Shown here piece after piece: positions 45,930-59,036 of a DNA stretch of 64,000 nucleotides. The position numbers were made by a program, and so were the translations under genes. The notes beneath the pieces were generated by a model. That model did not search any database, was not told the origin of the DNA, and was given only the letters and a program-made list of their open reading frames with translations. Origin of the DNA: Patiria miniata (Eukaryota > Echinodermata > Asteroidea > Valvatida > Asterinidae); the NCBI RefSeq assembly GCF_015706575.1, contig NW_024037062.1:5824811-5888810 (forward strand), written 5' to 3'. How positions within the stretch are numbered: position 1 is the first letter of the stretch; every line of letters begins with the position of its first letter.

Positions 45930-46610
45930 GCTTGTGCTGCTTATGTTGGTGGGTGGGTATGTTGGTGGGTGGGTGGGTTCGTGGGTGGGTTGGTGGACAC
46001 TTTACTCGGCCATAATGTATTCATAAAACTTTTCATACAACTCAAGTATTACAGTATTTGCATTCGAAGACCGGTTTTGCAAACACTTTTGCGCATGCTT
46101 CTAATTTGCATCTCTTTTTTTGCATATTAAATCACGCACCATTCCTTTTCGTTTTCTGTACTCTCGAGGTACCGGTACGGCCCGGGTGCATGGACGGTGC
46201 CGTATAGCAGTCTTCACACGTTACCCGGCTGCTGTGGGTTGTACCACTTGGTGCTTGTGCTTGCACGTATCAAATCATTCATGGTCGAGGGTTGAAACTA
46301 CTCTAACCAATAAAGTTAATTTTGGGGCTCAAGAAGCAATTTTCCAGAGATAAAAATTAAAGCTATCCATATTTTTCTTCCCGTCGATTAAATAAACGGT
46401 CTGGCATAATTTACTTCATGAAATCTGAAATTGTTCTAATTTTTTTCTATGAAGCAGTCTGGCTTTAATATTCATTTGAGTGGCTGGCAAAGCAAGTAGT
46501 CAAATGTTGGATTAGGCACTGAACTCTCGTACTTGTCTTGTGTGTCTTCTTTGGATTACTCTTGTTGAAAAAACAAACAGCCAATTTAGAAAGATCATGC
46601 TGGGATTGAA
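45930..46610. other. Intergenic DNA with GGTGGGT simple repeat
   Basis: 45948-46000 is a short TGGGTGGG-rich tract. No gene recognised. Confidence 0.4.
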
Positions 46611-46611
46611 A

Positions 46612-47165
46612 TGTCGGGGTCCGCCCAATAGTCCAAAGGTTCCATAGTCCGAAGATTCCACAGTCCGAAGGTTTATTGGTCCGAAGGTTCGCTAGTCCGA
46701 ACGCACAAATTTCCCCTAACCGGGGCTCATTAGTCCGAAAATGATATAAGGCTCGTTTTCCCGATCGCATTTTATGTGATAGCCCAAAGGTTCGTCCGAA
46801 AGTTTGATATTCCGAAGGTTCTTGACATTTGTCCAAAGGTTCGGTAGTCCAATTGAGAATTAGGTTAATTAGTCCGAGGTTCAATAGTCCGAAACAAAAA
46901 CAAGGTTCAATAGTCCGAAGGTTCATAAATCCGAAAGCACACTATAGTCCGAATTTACAATAATGTTCAGTGAATTCGGACAGTTGAACCTTATTGTCGA
47001 TTTGGACTAACGACCTTTATCGTCTATTCGGACTGTATCGAACCCTCGGATTATTTAACCTTATTCTATATTCGGACTATGATCCCTTTCGGACTAACGA
47101 ACCTTCGGAGTAACCAACCATCGGACTAACGAACCTTCGGACTATCGAACCTTCGGACAATCGAT
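46612..47165. repeat. TCCGAAGG palindromic array, copy 3
   Basis: 46612-46960 has AGTCCGAAGGTTC units; 46970-47165 has the inverted GGACTATCGAACCTTCGG units. Same family as 41425 and 42575. Confidence 0.85.
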
Positions 47166-50100
47166 TTGTATATTTCGGATCAATCCAGTCAGTAAGCAGT
47201 CTGCAACACTTTCATGATTCGTTTTCATTTATACACCCCCATATTCAATCATACTTGAAATAATCGCGTGTTTTTCCCCGCGTGCTATTTACATGTATTT
47301 CGGTTGATTTATGTTGCATTAATATCAGAATAATCGTATGATTTTACTTGGTAATTGTTGGAGTCAATTAACTAAAAATAAATGAAACATGAATCGCTTG
47401 TGAAAGGTAACCGATACACTTAACAGGCTAATAATTGAGTTTCCTTTACATAATAATATTATGGCCGACAGTCTTGATGACCGGTCGTCGACATGAGTAT
47501 ATAGAGATGAATGAATTCCTGGCGATAAATATCAAGTGACTCGACCATGCATCTGCAGACTTTCAGACACAAGTTATTATTTTCAGAGGGAAATTGGCAA
47601 TTTTTTTGAACACCTCGTAAAAACGTGCACGATTTCATATTCTATGGTACTGACTTAGAAAACGGCATCTTACACCCTTCATATTAAAATCGCCATAACT
47701 TTACTGTATCTCAGGTACTGCAAGCCCAAGTAAACGAAAGGCTTAAATGGGCAGACGAAATACCCATACATTTTTAACTTAATAATTATCGATAAGCGAT
47801 TGTCATCGATAAGATCAGAATATCAGTTTGTTTTCACTTGATCATTTACTAATATTTTCTTCTCACAGATTCCTTTCTGACATACTGAGGGTAATAATCG
47901 ACAGGTAACTCCGTCAATCTTTCCCTGGTAGTTTCTTGTAAGTACTCAAAAATGTTTTCGGCCATATATCTCAACATTTTCTTTTGCTTTCATCTATTGA
48001 GTCCTCAAAAGGTAGGGCACTCACCCCTTCCACAATTGATTGTAATACGTTCTTACACAGAATAAATGTTGGTATATAGGAGTGCACCTGTTTGTAGTGG
48101 TGCGCTCACGGCACGGTAATCGATGAGGAGGATGAAAACATTATCTGTGTTTGTAAATTGAAAACGCCATGAAATGAATTTCTTTTAAAGAGATTTTACT
48201 GTTGGAGTCATTGTCGGTTTGAAATCATATTCCCACCCACTCCAACCCCCCCCCCCAATAGATGACCGACTTTCTTGATATTGTTTTACGTTTTAGCTGG
48301 ATCACATCTTCTCCAACGAAAGGAATATTCGTGTCACAAAGGCAATTTGTTTTATTCCATGTGATAATAGATCATCATATTCCATGTAATTTGAGCCGCC
48401 CTCACCAGCAAATTCGGCCTTCCAATTATAGTTACCACACGCAATCACACTCCCCCATCACCACCAACATCCCCGTACTAAAAGCATTATTGTCACATAC
48501 ACGGCGATTTGAAATTGGTTCTCAGTTGGAGGTTATGTTTTCTCGACCTCTGTCAGTCAGTGTTTTGTCGATAATGGATCCGTGCATTAGCAGCATTGTC
48601 ACTCTGTTGTTGTGACAAACAAGCGCCCTGTGTTGAGGTAAGATAGAAAAAGGCGAGTCGTTGACGGAAGCACGGAACAACAGTATCAGAGGCCTTGGTT
48701 AGTTGAAAAATCCTGTTAAATGAGACGAAAAGCCACCCACGTCGGAAAGGCAGAATAAATGATGTTCACTCCCAGCCAGACAGGAGTCAGTGATGTGCAC
48801 TGACATCATTTGATCTCCTGTGGATATCGAGCTGACGGGATCAAACTTATAATACTTTGGATCGGATATGAATCTGTGCATGATCATTCCTCGAGGAAAG
48901 GAGCACCATTTTTGCGAATGTTCAGCCTCTTTCTTATATATGAAAAATACCTTTGGATATACATAATGTATCGTCTACCGTTGAAAACTAAAGAAAGTGT
49001 AAGAAATACATAGGATGAAACTTGTTTAATTTGTTTAGAAACAGCTTTTCAACGGAAACAATGTGTTATCCAATGCATTGCGAAGAAGGCAAGCGTGTAG
49101 TGAAAGCTCTTTCACACAAGTGTCAGTGATCGACCATTATAACCTATACGAGTACGTTATCAATAGCCTTAAGTTCAGTTTTATGTTTGCTATGGGATAG
49201 GCTTGCCTGGCCAATTTGCAAACAAACAGCGAACAATTTTTTATTGCACTCACTTTTAGCATCTACATATCTGTTGGATTCTTTGCCAATTTTTTTTTTA
49301 TGGGGGGGGGGAGGCTTTGCTGTTCTGACGTATTTTGTACAAAGAAACTTCAGGGCATGCACTCTCTTCGTGCTTAGTGAGTTCCTCCTCTTGTTTCCTA
49401 CGACCTTGCTGATTGTTTCCAGCCACTTGTTCTAATCCCTCCTCTTCCTCACTTTCAGGTTCTATCTTTTGTCTTGCCCCCCATAGGCCGCTAACATCTT
49501 GTCCTTCCATCATCTGTTTGCTTGCGACACTCGACAAAGGAATGCGGAGACTTAGGACCACGTCGTATTGTAATATTTATTTGTTTGTGGCTCTTTACAC
49601 GTATAGCTTCTAAGGTCGACAAACTTTTGTGTTTACTCAAATGGAGTATATTAGCCAATTAGCAAACGTACCGTGTTTATTATAACTGTCAGCATAGGCC
49701 GAACAAATACTTGAAAACGGATCACAAAGCTTGTCAAAACAATTTCTCTGCGCTCAAGATTTGTTTGTTCGTTTCCATGTTATTCCAAGATGATTACTTG
49801 TCACAAAGTAAGAAGACCTCAGGCAAATTCAAAATCAAGTCGGTGAGTATATCAAATATTTCTGATTCTAGAATTAAAAGTTAAATGTTAAAGTTGTCAT
49901 TATTATATTGATTTGTTTCAATGGGCTAATATTTTTCCTGATGCTTGAGAAATTGTGGATTTCGTGGACAAAATAGCCCAAGTACCCATGAAGGTTCTTT
50001 CTGCAAAAAGTCTTCAATGTGAAAAAGGGACGTGTTTTTTTTCTTCTGAAAAGCTGGGTTTCGCACTGTACACATTGACAAGGCGACAAGTACTGATTTA

Positions 50101-52076
50101 GCTAGACCAACAGGAGCCAGGATTGCCCTTATATTGCACCCATACCCATCAGGTGTCATATTATTTCTAAGGTGAGAATCCTGGAGGAAAGCAGGACACT
50201 GCAGAGTCTTGAGAGGCGTCGAGGCGAGAGTCTAGCCAATACGTGTGCGGCTTGGACATCCATTATTAAATCAGTCCAACATAATGCATTTCAATTATTT
50301 CGATGTGAATTGTACAGTGTACCCGATGAAAAACACCGTAAAATGGTGATTTAATAGGCAATGTTTTCCGAGTCGCATACGGAGTAGATCCGCCATAGTG
50401 GTTTCTCATATTCAATGGAGCAAGGCGGAAGGCGCATAACGTGAAATAGTGACGCACGTCCTTAACACAATGGCATTCAGTTTCGGTGCAGGAAATTAAT
50501 ATGATCAAACTCACGGCCTTCGACCTTCAGCTGTCATCCCATGTTGTCAAATCAATGCAAGAGCATAAAGTATAGCAAAGCAAATGTCAAACAAACAAAT
50601 GAATGGAACGTTTACTTGGATTTGAAAAAAACATTGGGGGTGGTGGTGATCATCTGATATATATATACATATTTATTTTACTGAAATCAATGAAGAAACA
50701 TCCACAGTGTTTTGTCAACGTTCAATTTAACATCAAATGATATACGCGACGTTTGTAATGGAGATTTATATTAACAAACATCAGGCCCCCTTACGTCATT
50801 CTTCCCGTCAAAAGTGCCAGATACGAGAGAATAGAAAGTACAATTCCGTCACCTTCTTTTATTATTCTGATCCATTAAAGTCTTGATCCAGTTATCTGAA
50901 CAGCGTGTGATGATGACCTTTCACGCGATCGCCTGGCCTCGCAACTCAAGCGCAAAAAAGCTTGGATGCGGTTATTCAGGCAAGGCCCGGGTGTCGACAT
51001 ACTCTACTCTGCCCGTACACAGGGCCCACGACTTCAATTCAATATAACATTGATTTATATCCAACCATGAACAAAATACAATTCATATAGGATGTACAAT
51101 AAAGGAAAATAAATATAAATTTTGTCTTGGAAAAACAAATAAGTAAAATTAGTAGACTTGGCTCCGACTTGCTGGCAAAATATATCCAGAGACTATTGCA
51201 GTTGAAAAATTAGCCAGTAAATAGGGCTTGAGGAGGGGTCGCCCCGGTCGTGATGGACAGGGAGATCGGGGATTGGGTGAAAATTCTGGTAATAACTGGC
51301 AAATTACGAGACGGATATGAATGGCAAACTGACGAAATGGCCTATTTACCAACATAGACACCGAATCACCGAGACTCCCAATCCCCCTACGTCGGGGCTG
51401 ATCTTTGACGTACATCATTTAGAGCTGGGAAAAGCATATGTCTTTGAGGGAAATGAGTACTGTTCAGGAAAGCTCCCTCCCAGCAGTTTGTACCGATAAA
51501 TTACTGACTTCAATAACACATGCGTTTCCGTTTGCTTTTGTTTTCAGGTTTGTGTTAGGACCTCTACACCCCTCCCCGTTGCCAAGCCACTGATAACTAC
51601 TCTGAAACTCGGTATGTGAGCTATAATATAATTATTTCCTCTGTACGTCACCTATTTATTCTTGTCATATCACGCAATTATGACGTAAAAAGCGAAAACG
51701 AGAATTGTCATTGCCTGACGTCAGACATCCATGTTTGAACGTTGAGGAAGTGGATGGTATGGAAGCGTTGGATGTGGCGACAACAGTCTCCTAATTCCAG
51801 TACACTTTCAACGAATGCTCCAGCCATGATTACATGACTAAGGAAGATGTGTAATCACCATAAAGTAGAAATAAAGTATTGAACAGAAGCATTGGCCTTC
51901 TTCTTCTTCCAAATTTTGCGCCAACTTCACATGCATGGTTGAAGACTATTTGTTGGGTGCGCAGCTTGTGGATGGAGTGCATAGCCTACTAATAATAGCA
52001 TACGTCCGTTTAGTACAGGCAAAATACTTCATTTTTTGAGTGAACCTCAAACAAATTGCAACATAATTTTTTTTCA
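47166..52076. other. 4.9 kb without a recognisable gene
   Basis: Short open frames only. A minus-strand frame at 49298-49561 is rich in Glu, Gln and Lys (EPESEEEEGLEQVAGNNQQG) and could be an exon fragment, but no splice sites or homologue are recognised. No repeat boundaries found. Confidence 0.35.
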
Positions 52077-55000
52077 CCACAGTGCATTTCTATAAGGTCC
52101 CTAAAATGACATACTAAAAGTCTTTAAAAAATCCAGGTGGTGGAAATATGCCTAATTTGCATAAATCCAAAATTGCCGCATATATTAGGACTTTCGCACT
52201 GATTTGGTCATATTTCATATACTAGGTAGCTTTTTGAGGTATTTTAAACAACAATTTAAGTCCATTTACATTGATTTACTCATTATTCTAGACCTTGGTA
52301 ACTTTCAATACCCTATGTTTCCCAAATTTGCGATATGCCGATAATAATTTGCATAAATGCCATTTTATTAATTTGCATAGATTAAAGTTAAATTATGGCT
52401 GTCATGTGTGGACATGTCAGAATTAAATTTTCCCTGATGATCTAAGTTCAGTCATGTACATAAATAAATTTCACACCATGGTGCATTGCTATAAGGTTCC
52501 TTAAAAAAGGGAATAAATCCAAGTGGTGGAAATATGCCTTATTTGCATAAATTCAAAATGGCAACTAATTACATGATTTTTGATTTGGCCATAACTATCG
52601 TCCTGCAGTGCTTTTTCGGGTACTTTGAACAACAATTTGTCCTTTGACATTGATTTCATCATCATTCCAGTCCTTGGTACCTTTTGAGATCCTATGTTTC
52701 CTATGGGGTATAATATTTTTTGTTAGGTTTCTAGCTCTTGTCAAAGTTGGTATAAGTGTTGGAAAATGTGATATCCCTGTGTCGCAGAGCGAACCCTTGC
52801 GCCGCTTTACTCAGACCAAAAATCAAGGAATAACTCAAGAGAACAGAGGATTCAACACAGGATTTATCAATCACAAAAATCAAATTATATATTACGGGAA
52901 AGCAATAAACCAAAAACCGCAAAACTCAATCCGAAAATACGTGGGCGAGGGTTTTATACCCCTCTCACATGGGTGCAAGCCCGGAATTGGTATGCAACAA
53001 AGGGAAAAGGAATTACGATTTGCATAATTCACCTAGCATCCACCTCCGAAGTTACATAACACCTTACAGCCGTACAAATTTAGTGATTAATAAATCAACT
53101 CAGAAAATAAAAGGAATAATTTTAACAGTCTTGTGACACCCTGTTCATGAACACATTTCAGGGAAAAAATCCCTACTTTAAATCCACTAGTACACTGCAT
53201 CGGGATATCACATTTTGCAACACGTATGCCAACTTTGAGATGAGCCAAACACCAAACAAAAAATATTGTACCCACTTTTTTGATATTTTGTAGAAAACAT
53301 GTTGGGGTTTAATTTTCATCCAAGTTTGTCTCAATGTCGGGTGATCCACTAGATCAAATTCAAGGTCAAAGTAAAGGTCAAAATGTCATTATACTTCAAA
53401 TAACCCCGACATGAAAAACAATGGTAAATTTGGATTTCTCATGATGTAACCTTTTAAAAGAAATCAAGATTAACAATTTGGCTCACAGATTACAGAGATA
53501 TGGTCATTTTAAAAATGGCAGCAATGTCCATTTTGACCAAAAGTGCATGGGCGGTAGCGCGAAAACCGTTTGTCCGATTGGCGCTAAAACTTAAAATTTC
53601 GGCTTTTCAGCCGAAATTTCCCCATAAACTATGAACCAATTTGAAGAGGTTGGGGTTTAAAATTTAAAAGTTTTGGGGGGTGATTTCACACTGAATGACC
53701 CCAATGTCAAATGACAAAATGTTGTTTAAAGTACCCCGAAAAGCAACTTAGGAGTTGTTGATGGGGTATACTCCCAGTGGAGTACCCCATCAACAATGAT
53801 CAATAACATGCAGTTTGCCACCAAAATGGACTTCATACGACATTCAGGTGCCACCTTATTATTTAAATGAAATCCAAGATGGCCGCTATTTTTGAATATC
53901 CAATATAGCTGTCATCCATTTGGGATGCCTAAGTGTGTTAATTGGATTAAAATTTATGGGGTTTGCCACCAATATTGACTTCATACGACATTCAAGTCCA
54001 AATTTAATATGCAAATTAGTTCAAAATGGCGGTAATTATGAAATATCCAAGATGGCTGCCATCAATTGTGAGTACCCCGTCCAAGGTGATTTGCTTGAGT
54101 TCATTCAAAAACATGGACTTCATAGGACATTCAGGTGCAATGTTATTATAAATGAAATCCAAGATGGCGGCTATTTTGAAAAATCCAAGATGGAGGTCAT
54201 CCATCTGGGATACATCATCAGCCATGGGTCATTACGATTACTTGGTATCAAATGTATGGGGTTTGCCACCGAAATTGACTTCGTACGACATTCGAGTCCA
54301 AATTTATTATGCAAAGAAGCCGAAAATGGCGGCCATTTTGAAATATCCAAGATGGCTGCCATCCATTTGGAGTACACAATAAACAATAATGTACTCGGGT
54401 TCCTTGGTATCTAAAAACATGGGGTTTGCCATCAAAATGAACTTCATGTGACAATCAGGTCCGAAGTTACATGATACAAATTAGGCTCGAAATGGCGGCC
54501 ATTTTGAAATCCAAGATGGCCGCCACATGGTAGCTAGGAAAAATGTCTCCAATGCATTTCTGATCGACGTAGGCGGTAAACTCTTTCCAAATATGGCAAA
54601 ATTGCTGCTTAACAAAAAAAACCTGCAAAATTACATAACGGCCTATACTGTATGGCCAAATCATATGAAAATCATGTAATTAGCGGCCTTTTGAATTTTT
54701 GCAAATTAGGCATATTTCCACCGCTTGGATTTTTAACAACATTTTAGGGACCTTATAGCAATGCACTGTGTTGTGAAATTTGACTTGAATTAACAGGGAA
54801 AATTCAATTGGTACATGTCCACACATAGCATCCATTATTTTAACTTTAATTTGGGCAAATTGATGTACGGCATTTATGCAAATTATACGGCATTTGGAAA
54901 ATTTCGGAAACATAGGTATCTTGAAATTTGCCTAGGACTAGAATCATGAGTAAATCAATGTAAAAAGGACTAAAACTGTCGTTTACAGTACCTCCAAAAT

Positions 55001-55151
55001 CTACATAGTATGAGAAATATGACCAAATCAATGCGAAAGTCCTAACATACGCGGCCATTTTGGATTTATGCAAATTAGGCATATTTCCACCACCTGGATT
55101 TTAAAGACTTTTAGTATGTCATTTTAGGGACCTTATAGAAATGCACTGTGG
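52077..55151. mobile_element. 3.1-kb long-TIR element with ATGGC-rich repeats
   Basis: Left end CCACAGTGCATTTCTATAAG and the reverse complement of the right end match over about 90 bp. Each arm contains a second, diverged copy of the end about 380-400 bp inside (52470 and 54770). The centre (53810-54540) has about five repeats of about 150 bp. No transposase frame and no clear target duplication. Confidence 0.7.
53810..54540 (+). repeat. About 150-bp tandem repeats containing CCAAGATGGC
   Basis: Units carry GGGGTTTGCCACC, GACTTCATACGACATTCA and AAATGGCGGCCATTTTGAAA + TCCAAGATGGC. The 164-codon open frame at 53920-54414 is a by-product of the repeats. Confidence 0.8.
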
Positions 55152-55342
55152 CTCGTGCCATATTTTCAATGAAGAGCGCTGATAAAAGCCTAGTCTGAGT
55201 ATCACCCGTTATACACGGAGCCATCTCCTGTCTAACGTCTGATATGTCAAAGCATGCGATTTATGCAAGCTGCACGCCAGCCAATCGGAGTCGACTTTAC
55301 TAAATCGTGACGTCATTTCATCCCAAAATCAGGACTAACGCT

Positions 55343-55515
55343 GTGATTGGTCAATTTGGAAGCAGCATTTGTAATACAACAACAGCCGGGAGCGCATTCA
55401 CGTAACATGATACCGAGCGCCGCGCGCCGTGATTGGTCAATTCGAATGCAGCGTTTTGTAATACAACAACAGCCGGGAGTGCATTCGCGAAACATGATAC
55501 CGAGCGCCGCGCACC
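55343..55515 (+). repeat. Tandem duplication of an 86-87 bp unit with CCAAT boxes
   Basis: Copies 55343-55428 and 55429-55515 start GTGATTGGTCAATT and end GAGCGCCGCGC(G/A)CC. Each carries ATTGG (CCAAT inverted). Further CCAAT and GACGTCA motifs occur at 55277-55315. Confidence 0.85.
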
Positions 55516-56802
55516 GTGACATTTTTTTTAAAATCCATGTCTATGACGCGCAACGGGTGAATGACCGAAGACCCGATAGACCTATAGAAAGCGCCTGCTG
55601 ATTGGTCAAAATCTAGGAAGTCAAGAGGCGGGGCCTTGCCTAATTAATCAGCGAATCTGCTCTCATATCATAGACCACGGCTTTCGCCGTGGTCTATTAC
55701 ATAGACGAATAAAAGCCTACAATCATGCACAATATGTACAAAATGCACCCTTCTCACGACTATTTATTTAGGGGGAGACCATTTGCATGTACGTAACATT
55801 CTTACATTCTGCTAGTGCAGTTTTACTTTTGTATGGATTTTTTTTTTTTGGGGGGGGCTATACAACGCCACTGGTCACGTGATCTCTGGAATGAAGTCAT
55901 AATGGTGAGGTGGAATCAGGGCTCCTCTAGCCAGCAGGGCTGATACCGCCGGTAGCACCCTCCCAGGATCTGATGATTGGGCCAAGCCCGGGCCTGGCAT
56001 TGCAACCCTCACCCTGGGCTATTCAAGTGTTGATCAGGACACCGTATTGGGAGATGACAGCTGTAGGAAAACATCCTTCACCCTTGATATTTGGCTAAAA
56101 TTAAACAAATATCCTCTTTACCTATTTTCTTTTACAGAGTGAGTCTCGGCTGACCCCACGGGCACTTTGCTCTGACACTCGACTGTAAATCCATTCCCCC
56201 GACAGGCCAAAAAAATGGAATGTGCCCTGCGTCACCATGGTAACGGTAACTGGTTAAAAAGATTAGCAGGAGGCGTGACGGCAGTAGTTGTTCCTGAGGA
56301 CGGACATCTAAGTGGCGGAGCGAATGAAGACTGCTTTCTCGCTGGCACAACCAGCGTGCTAAATGGAGTGTCGTCTGCTTGACCGCGAGTTCAACTGGAC
56401 TGTAGCTGAACAGAGTGCTCCGAGTTATTGCAGCCAGGAAAGAGTTTGCATCCTCGATTGGAAAAACTCCGTTGTACGATTGTGGGAACGTTCTGAGAAA
56501 CATAACAAATGGAAATGAGGATTTTGAGCTTCAATCTCTTGACCTAAATTTGGTAAAAAGCACTACTGAAATCCCTACTCCATCTCGAGAAATTAAGGAA
56601 AGTATGTCCAAGTTTTCTCCAAAGTGTATGTGAATCTTCGTCATTGTTTGCGAGACTTTTGGCCCACCAAAATTTCCAGATTGACTCAAATAGATCAAAC
56701 CTTTTAACGTTGAATTTTATAAAACAAAAAAGGTATTGTCATCAATATTGATTATTTTATGTAATATTCCTTAAAAAACCCAGGTTTGAAGTAAAAATAA
56801 AA
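55516..56802 (+). other. Region upstream of the GPCR exon
   Basis: Possible 5' UTR exon after TTTTCTTTTACAG (ends 56137). AACCCAG (ends 56783) would be the acceptor for the coding exon. 56132-56503 has an open minus frame without recognisable motifs. Confidence 0.35.
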
Positions 56803-57264
56803 ATGGCAGCCGAAGAGAATCTGCTGCCCGCCCTTCTAGGTTCAGCTTTCGATCAGATCGCTAAAAGTAACACCACGTTGGTTCGTTACCGACCAGAGGG
56901 TAATCTGACGGACTGGCTGCCAGGAAACGGCACCGGGTTAACCCCATCGTCTCAACCCTCCGGAGAACCAGAGGAAGATTACTGCGATCTGCAGTACGGG
57001 ATTCAAGACAAGACCGTACAGTCACTGATTAGCACCGTCTATTCATTGACTATCGTCCTGTCTGTAGCCGGTAATGTCCTGGTGATTGCCGTGCTAGGCT
57101 TCGCTGCCCGAGCCAAGACGGATCTGAATCATTTCCTGGTCAATCTGGCTGTGGCTGATCTCCTCTCAGCTATCTTCTGTATGCCCTTCACCTTCGTCTA
57201 CATCATGAAAGAAGACTGGCTCTTCGGCTCCTTGGGATGCCCTCTTGTCTTCTTCATTCAACAG
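56803..57264 (+). CDS. Class A peptide-type GPCR, first coding exon (partial)
   Basis: 154 codons from ATG 56803 to donor CAACAG|GTAAGC, phase 0. The N-terminus is extracellular-like with N-glycosylation sites at Asn23, Asn34 and Asn42. TM1 is about 72-100 with the GN motif (Asn91, 1.50); TM2 NLAVADLL (Asp119, 2.50); ECL1 has W139; Cys146 fits the conserved 3.25 disulfide Cys; the exon stops in TM3 (VFFIQQ). The NLAVADLL...FCMPF pattern is common in neuropeptide receptors (CCK/sulfakinin, NPY/RFamide-like), but the ligand class cannot be fixed without TM3-TM7. The remaining exons are not visible to 64000. The frame past 57264 runs into intron. Confidence 0.88.
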
Positions 57265-58536
57265 GTAAGCCCAGATTCAGTCGCAACCTTTTTTTTTTTA
57301 AGATCACCTGTCACAATTTGCAAAAAAACACTAAATTTGTCAAAATCTCGAGAGCACCCTCCCCTCCACGAAAAGAAAAGAAATGAGAGAACAGGTCATT
57401 TGCATCATGCGAAAGTAGAACATGTGAAAGTAGAAGTGAGAGGTGCTACTTGCCTTTATTATTAAAGAGAACGAGATGTGGTTTGCAGATACATTTAGCT
57501 TTTTAGTTCAACGAAGACATCGGAGTAAAATGAAGATGATCAGGCTCTACCCACCATCAAGTTGATAAACTACTGCTGTCAAAAACATTGATGTGAAATC
57601 GAAATTTAAGAACCACGTTGGGGATCATGCTGGTCAATTTGGCTGTGGATCGTTGAAATCTGATATTAGGATAGGGAATGTGATTTAATACGCAACCAGT
57701 TAACATAAAAAATCCTACCCTCAAGCCAGATCTGTGTTTTTTTTTTGGGAGGGGTGGTACGCCTTCGATTTTACCATTATTTTGTGCGCTAGAATGAATA
57801 GCCGTAGGCGTAGACTATAATGCCTATTTCGGACATGACATTTGTACTAATCTTCTTGTCCATTGGGGATATTAAATTGCACCGGTTTTCTCTCATATCT
57901 CTCTAATGGTCAGTGATAATTCAAATTTAAATCTTTTTGGTGGATGTTTATTTCCACTCACATTCAATGGAACGTCTGCAAGCATTCACTTCTCTTATTG
58001 AATCACAGTAAAACCCATTTACTACAGAAATTCTGGTCATGTTTCCACTGTAGCCTATCACCGATATATTACTCGCGCACGGTCCCCGTCAACCATTTTC
58101 TGAAAAGAAAAGAAAAATGTGGCTTTTTACTTGAAGTATCCCCTGGACAGCTTTAAGGACTCTCGATGAATTCACTGAAAAGCGACTGAAGTGCGCGCCT
58201 CCGGCCCATCAAATCACAGAGCAAGGACTTACGTTAGGATCAAATGCATACAGAGACACTCCAGCTGTAGTGAGGATGATTTGCTCTCAGAGACCGCAGC
58301 GCCTCACTCGCAACGATTGCATTTAGCTTCCTACTTACTACTTATCACTGAGCACCTGATATGACTACGTACCGTCGCTAATAAGCAAGGCTTTTGCGCC
58401 AAAATGCCATGTTATAAACCTGTAATGTATTATAATACGCCGAATGTATTACGTAACAAACACGGGCAGTGTATTTCATCTGCTAGGCACAAAAAGATCA
58501 CAAAACTGAAGCCCGTTCAAAACGACTTGCGTAGTA
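57265..58536 (+). other. GPCR intron, start
   Basis: Begins GTAAGC. No further TM exon was recognised on the plus strand. Confidence 0.5.
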
Positions 58537-59034
58537 CAGGGTGAGAAAAAAACCCACGAAACCCAAATGTTGGGACCATTGTTTAAGTGAAGTTCCACAC
58601 GTAGCACTTTCAAAATCTGGGATATAAAAGCCCAAATTCATTACCTTTCTTTTAGTACAAGAATCATTCAAATCACTCATGTACTTTTCAAGTTACAGAA
58701 TTGTAAACACAACCACCGTTTTAAGGCTCTGTACACGGATCACAAACAAGTGTTCTTTCAACAAAACGAAAATAAATCACATATAGGGATGTGTGTGAAT
58801 TGTTTTCGTTTTGCTGAAAGAACGCACCCCTTTTTTGTGATCCGTGGACAGAACTTTAAAAGGGTGGTCGTGTTTAAGTTCCGTAACTTGAAAAGTACAT
58901 TGAATGATTCTTGTACTAAAAGAAGGCTTTTGAATTGGGCTTTAATGTCCTAGATTTTGAAAGTGCTACATGACGAACTTCAGTAAAATAATAGTCCCGA
59001 CATTTGGGTTTCCTTTTTTTTTTTACTCACCCTG
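58537..59034. mobile_element. Mariner-like MITE, 498 bp
   Basis: Left CAGGGTGAGAAAAAAA and right TTTTTTTACTCACCCTG form TIRs; pairing extends far inward (AAAGTGCTAC, AGAATCATTCA, GTGATCCGTG blocks). TA flanks at 58535-58536 and 59035-59036. Confidence 0.75.
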
Positions 59035-59036
59035 TA

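Noticed and set aside
49298..49561. Glu/Gln-rich minus frame as a gene
   Set aside because: Possible exon fragment, but no splice sites, start context or family motif support a call.
53920..54414. 164-codon plus frame
   Set aside because: It follows the 150-bp non-coding repeat of the 52077-55151 element and shows no protein-like features.
57265..57465. Continuation of the GPCR frame past 57264
   Set aside because: A strong donor GTAAGC interrupts TM3, and the following residues are hydrophilic and low-complexity, as expected for intron.
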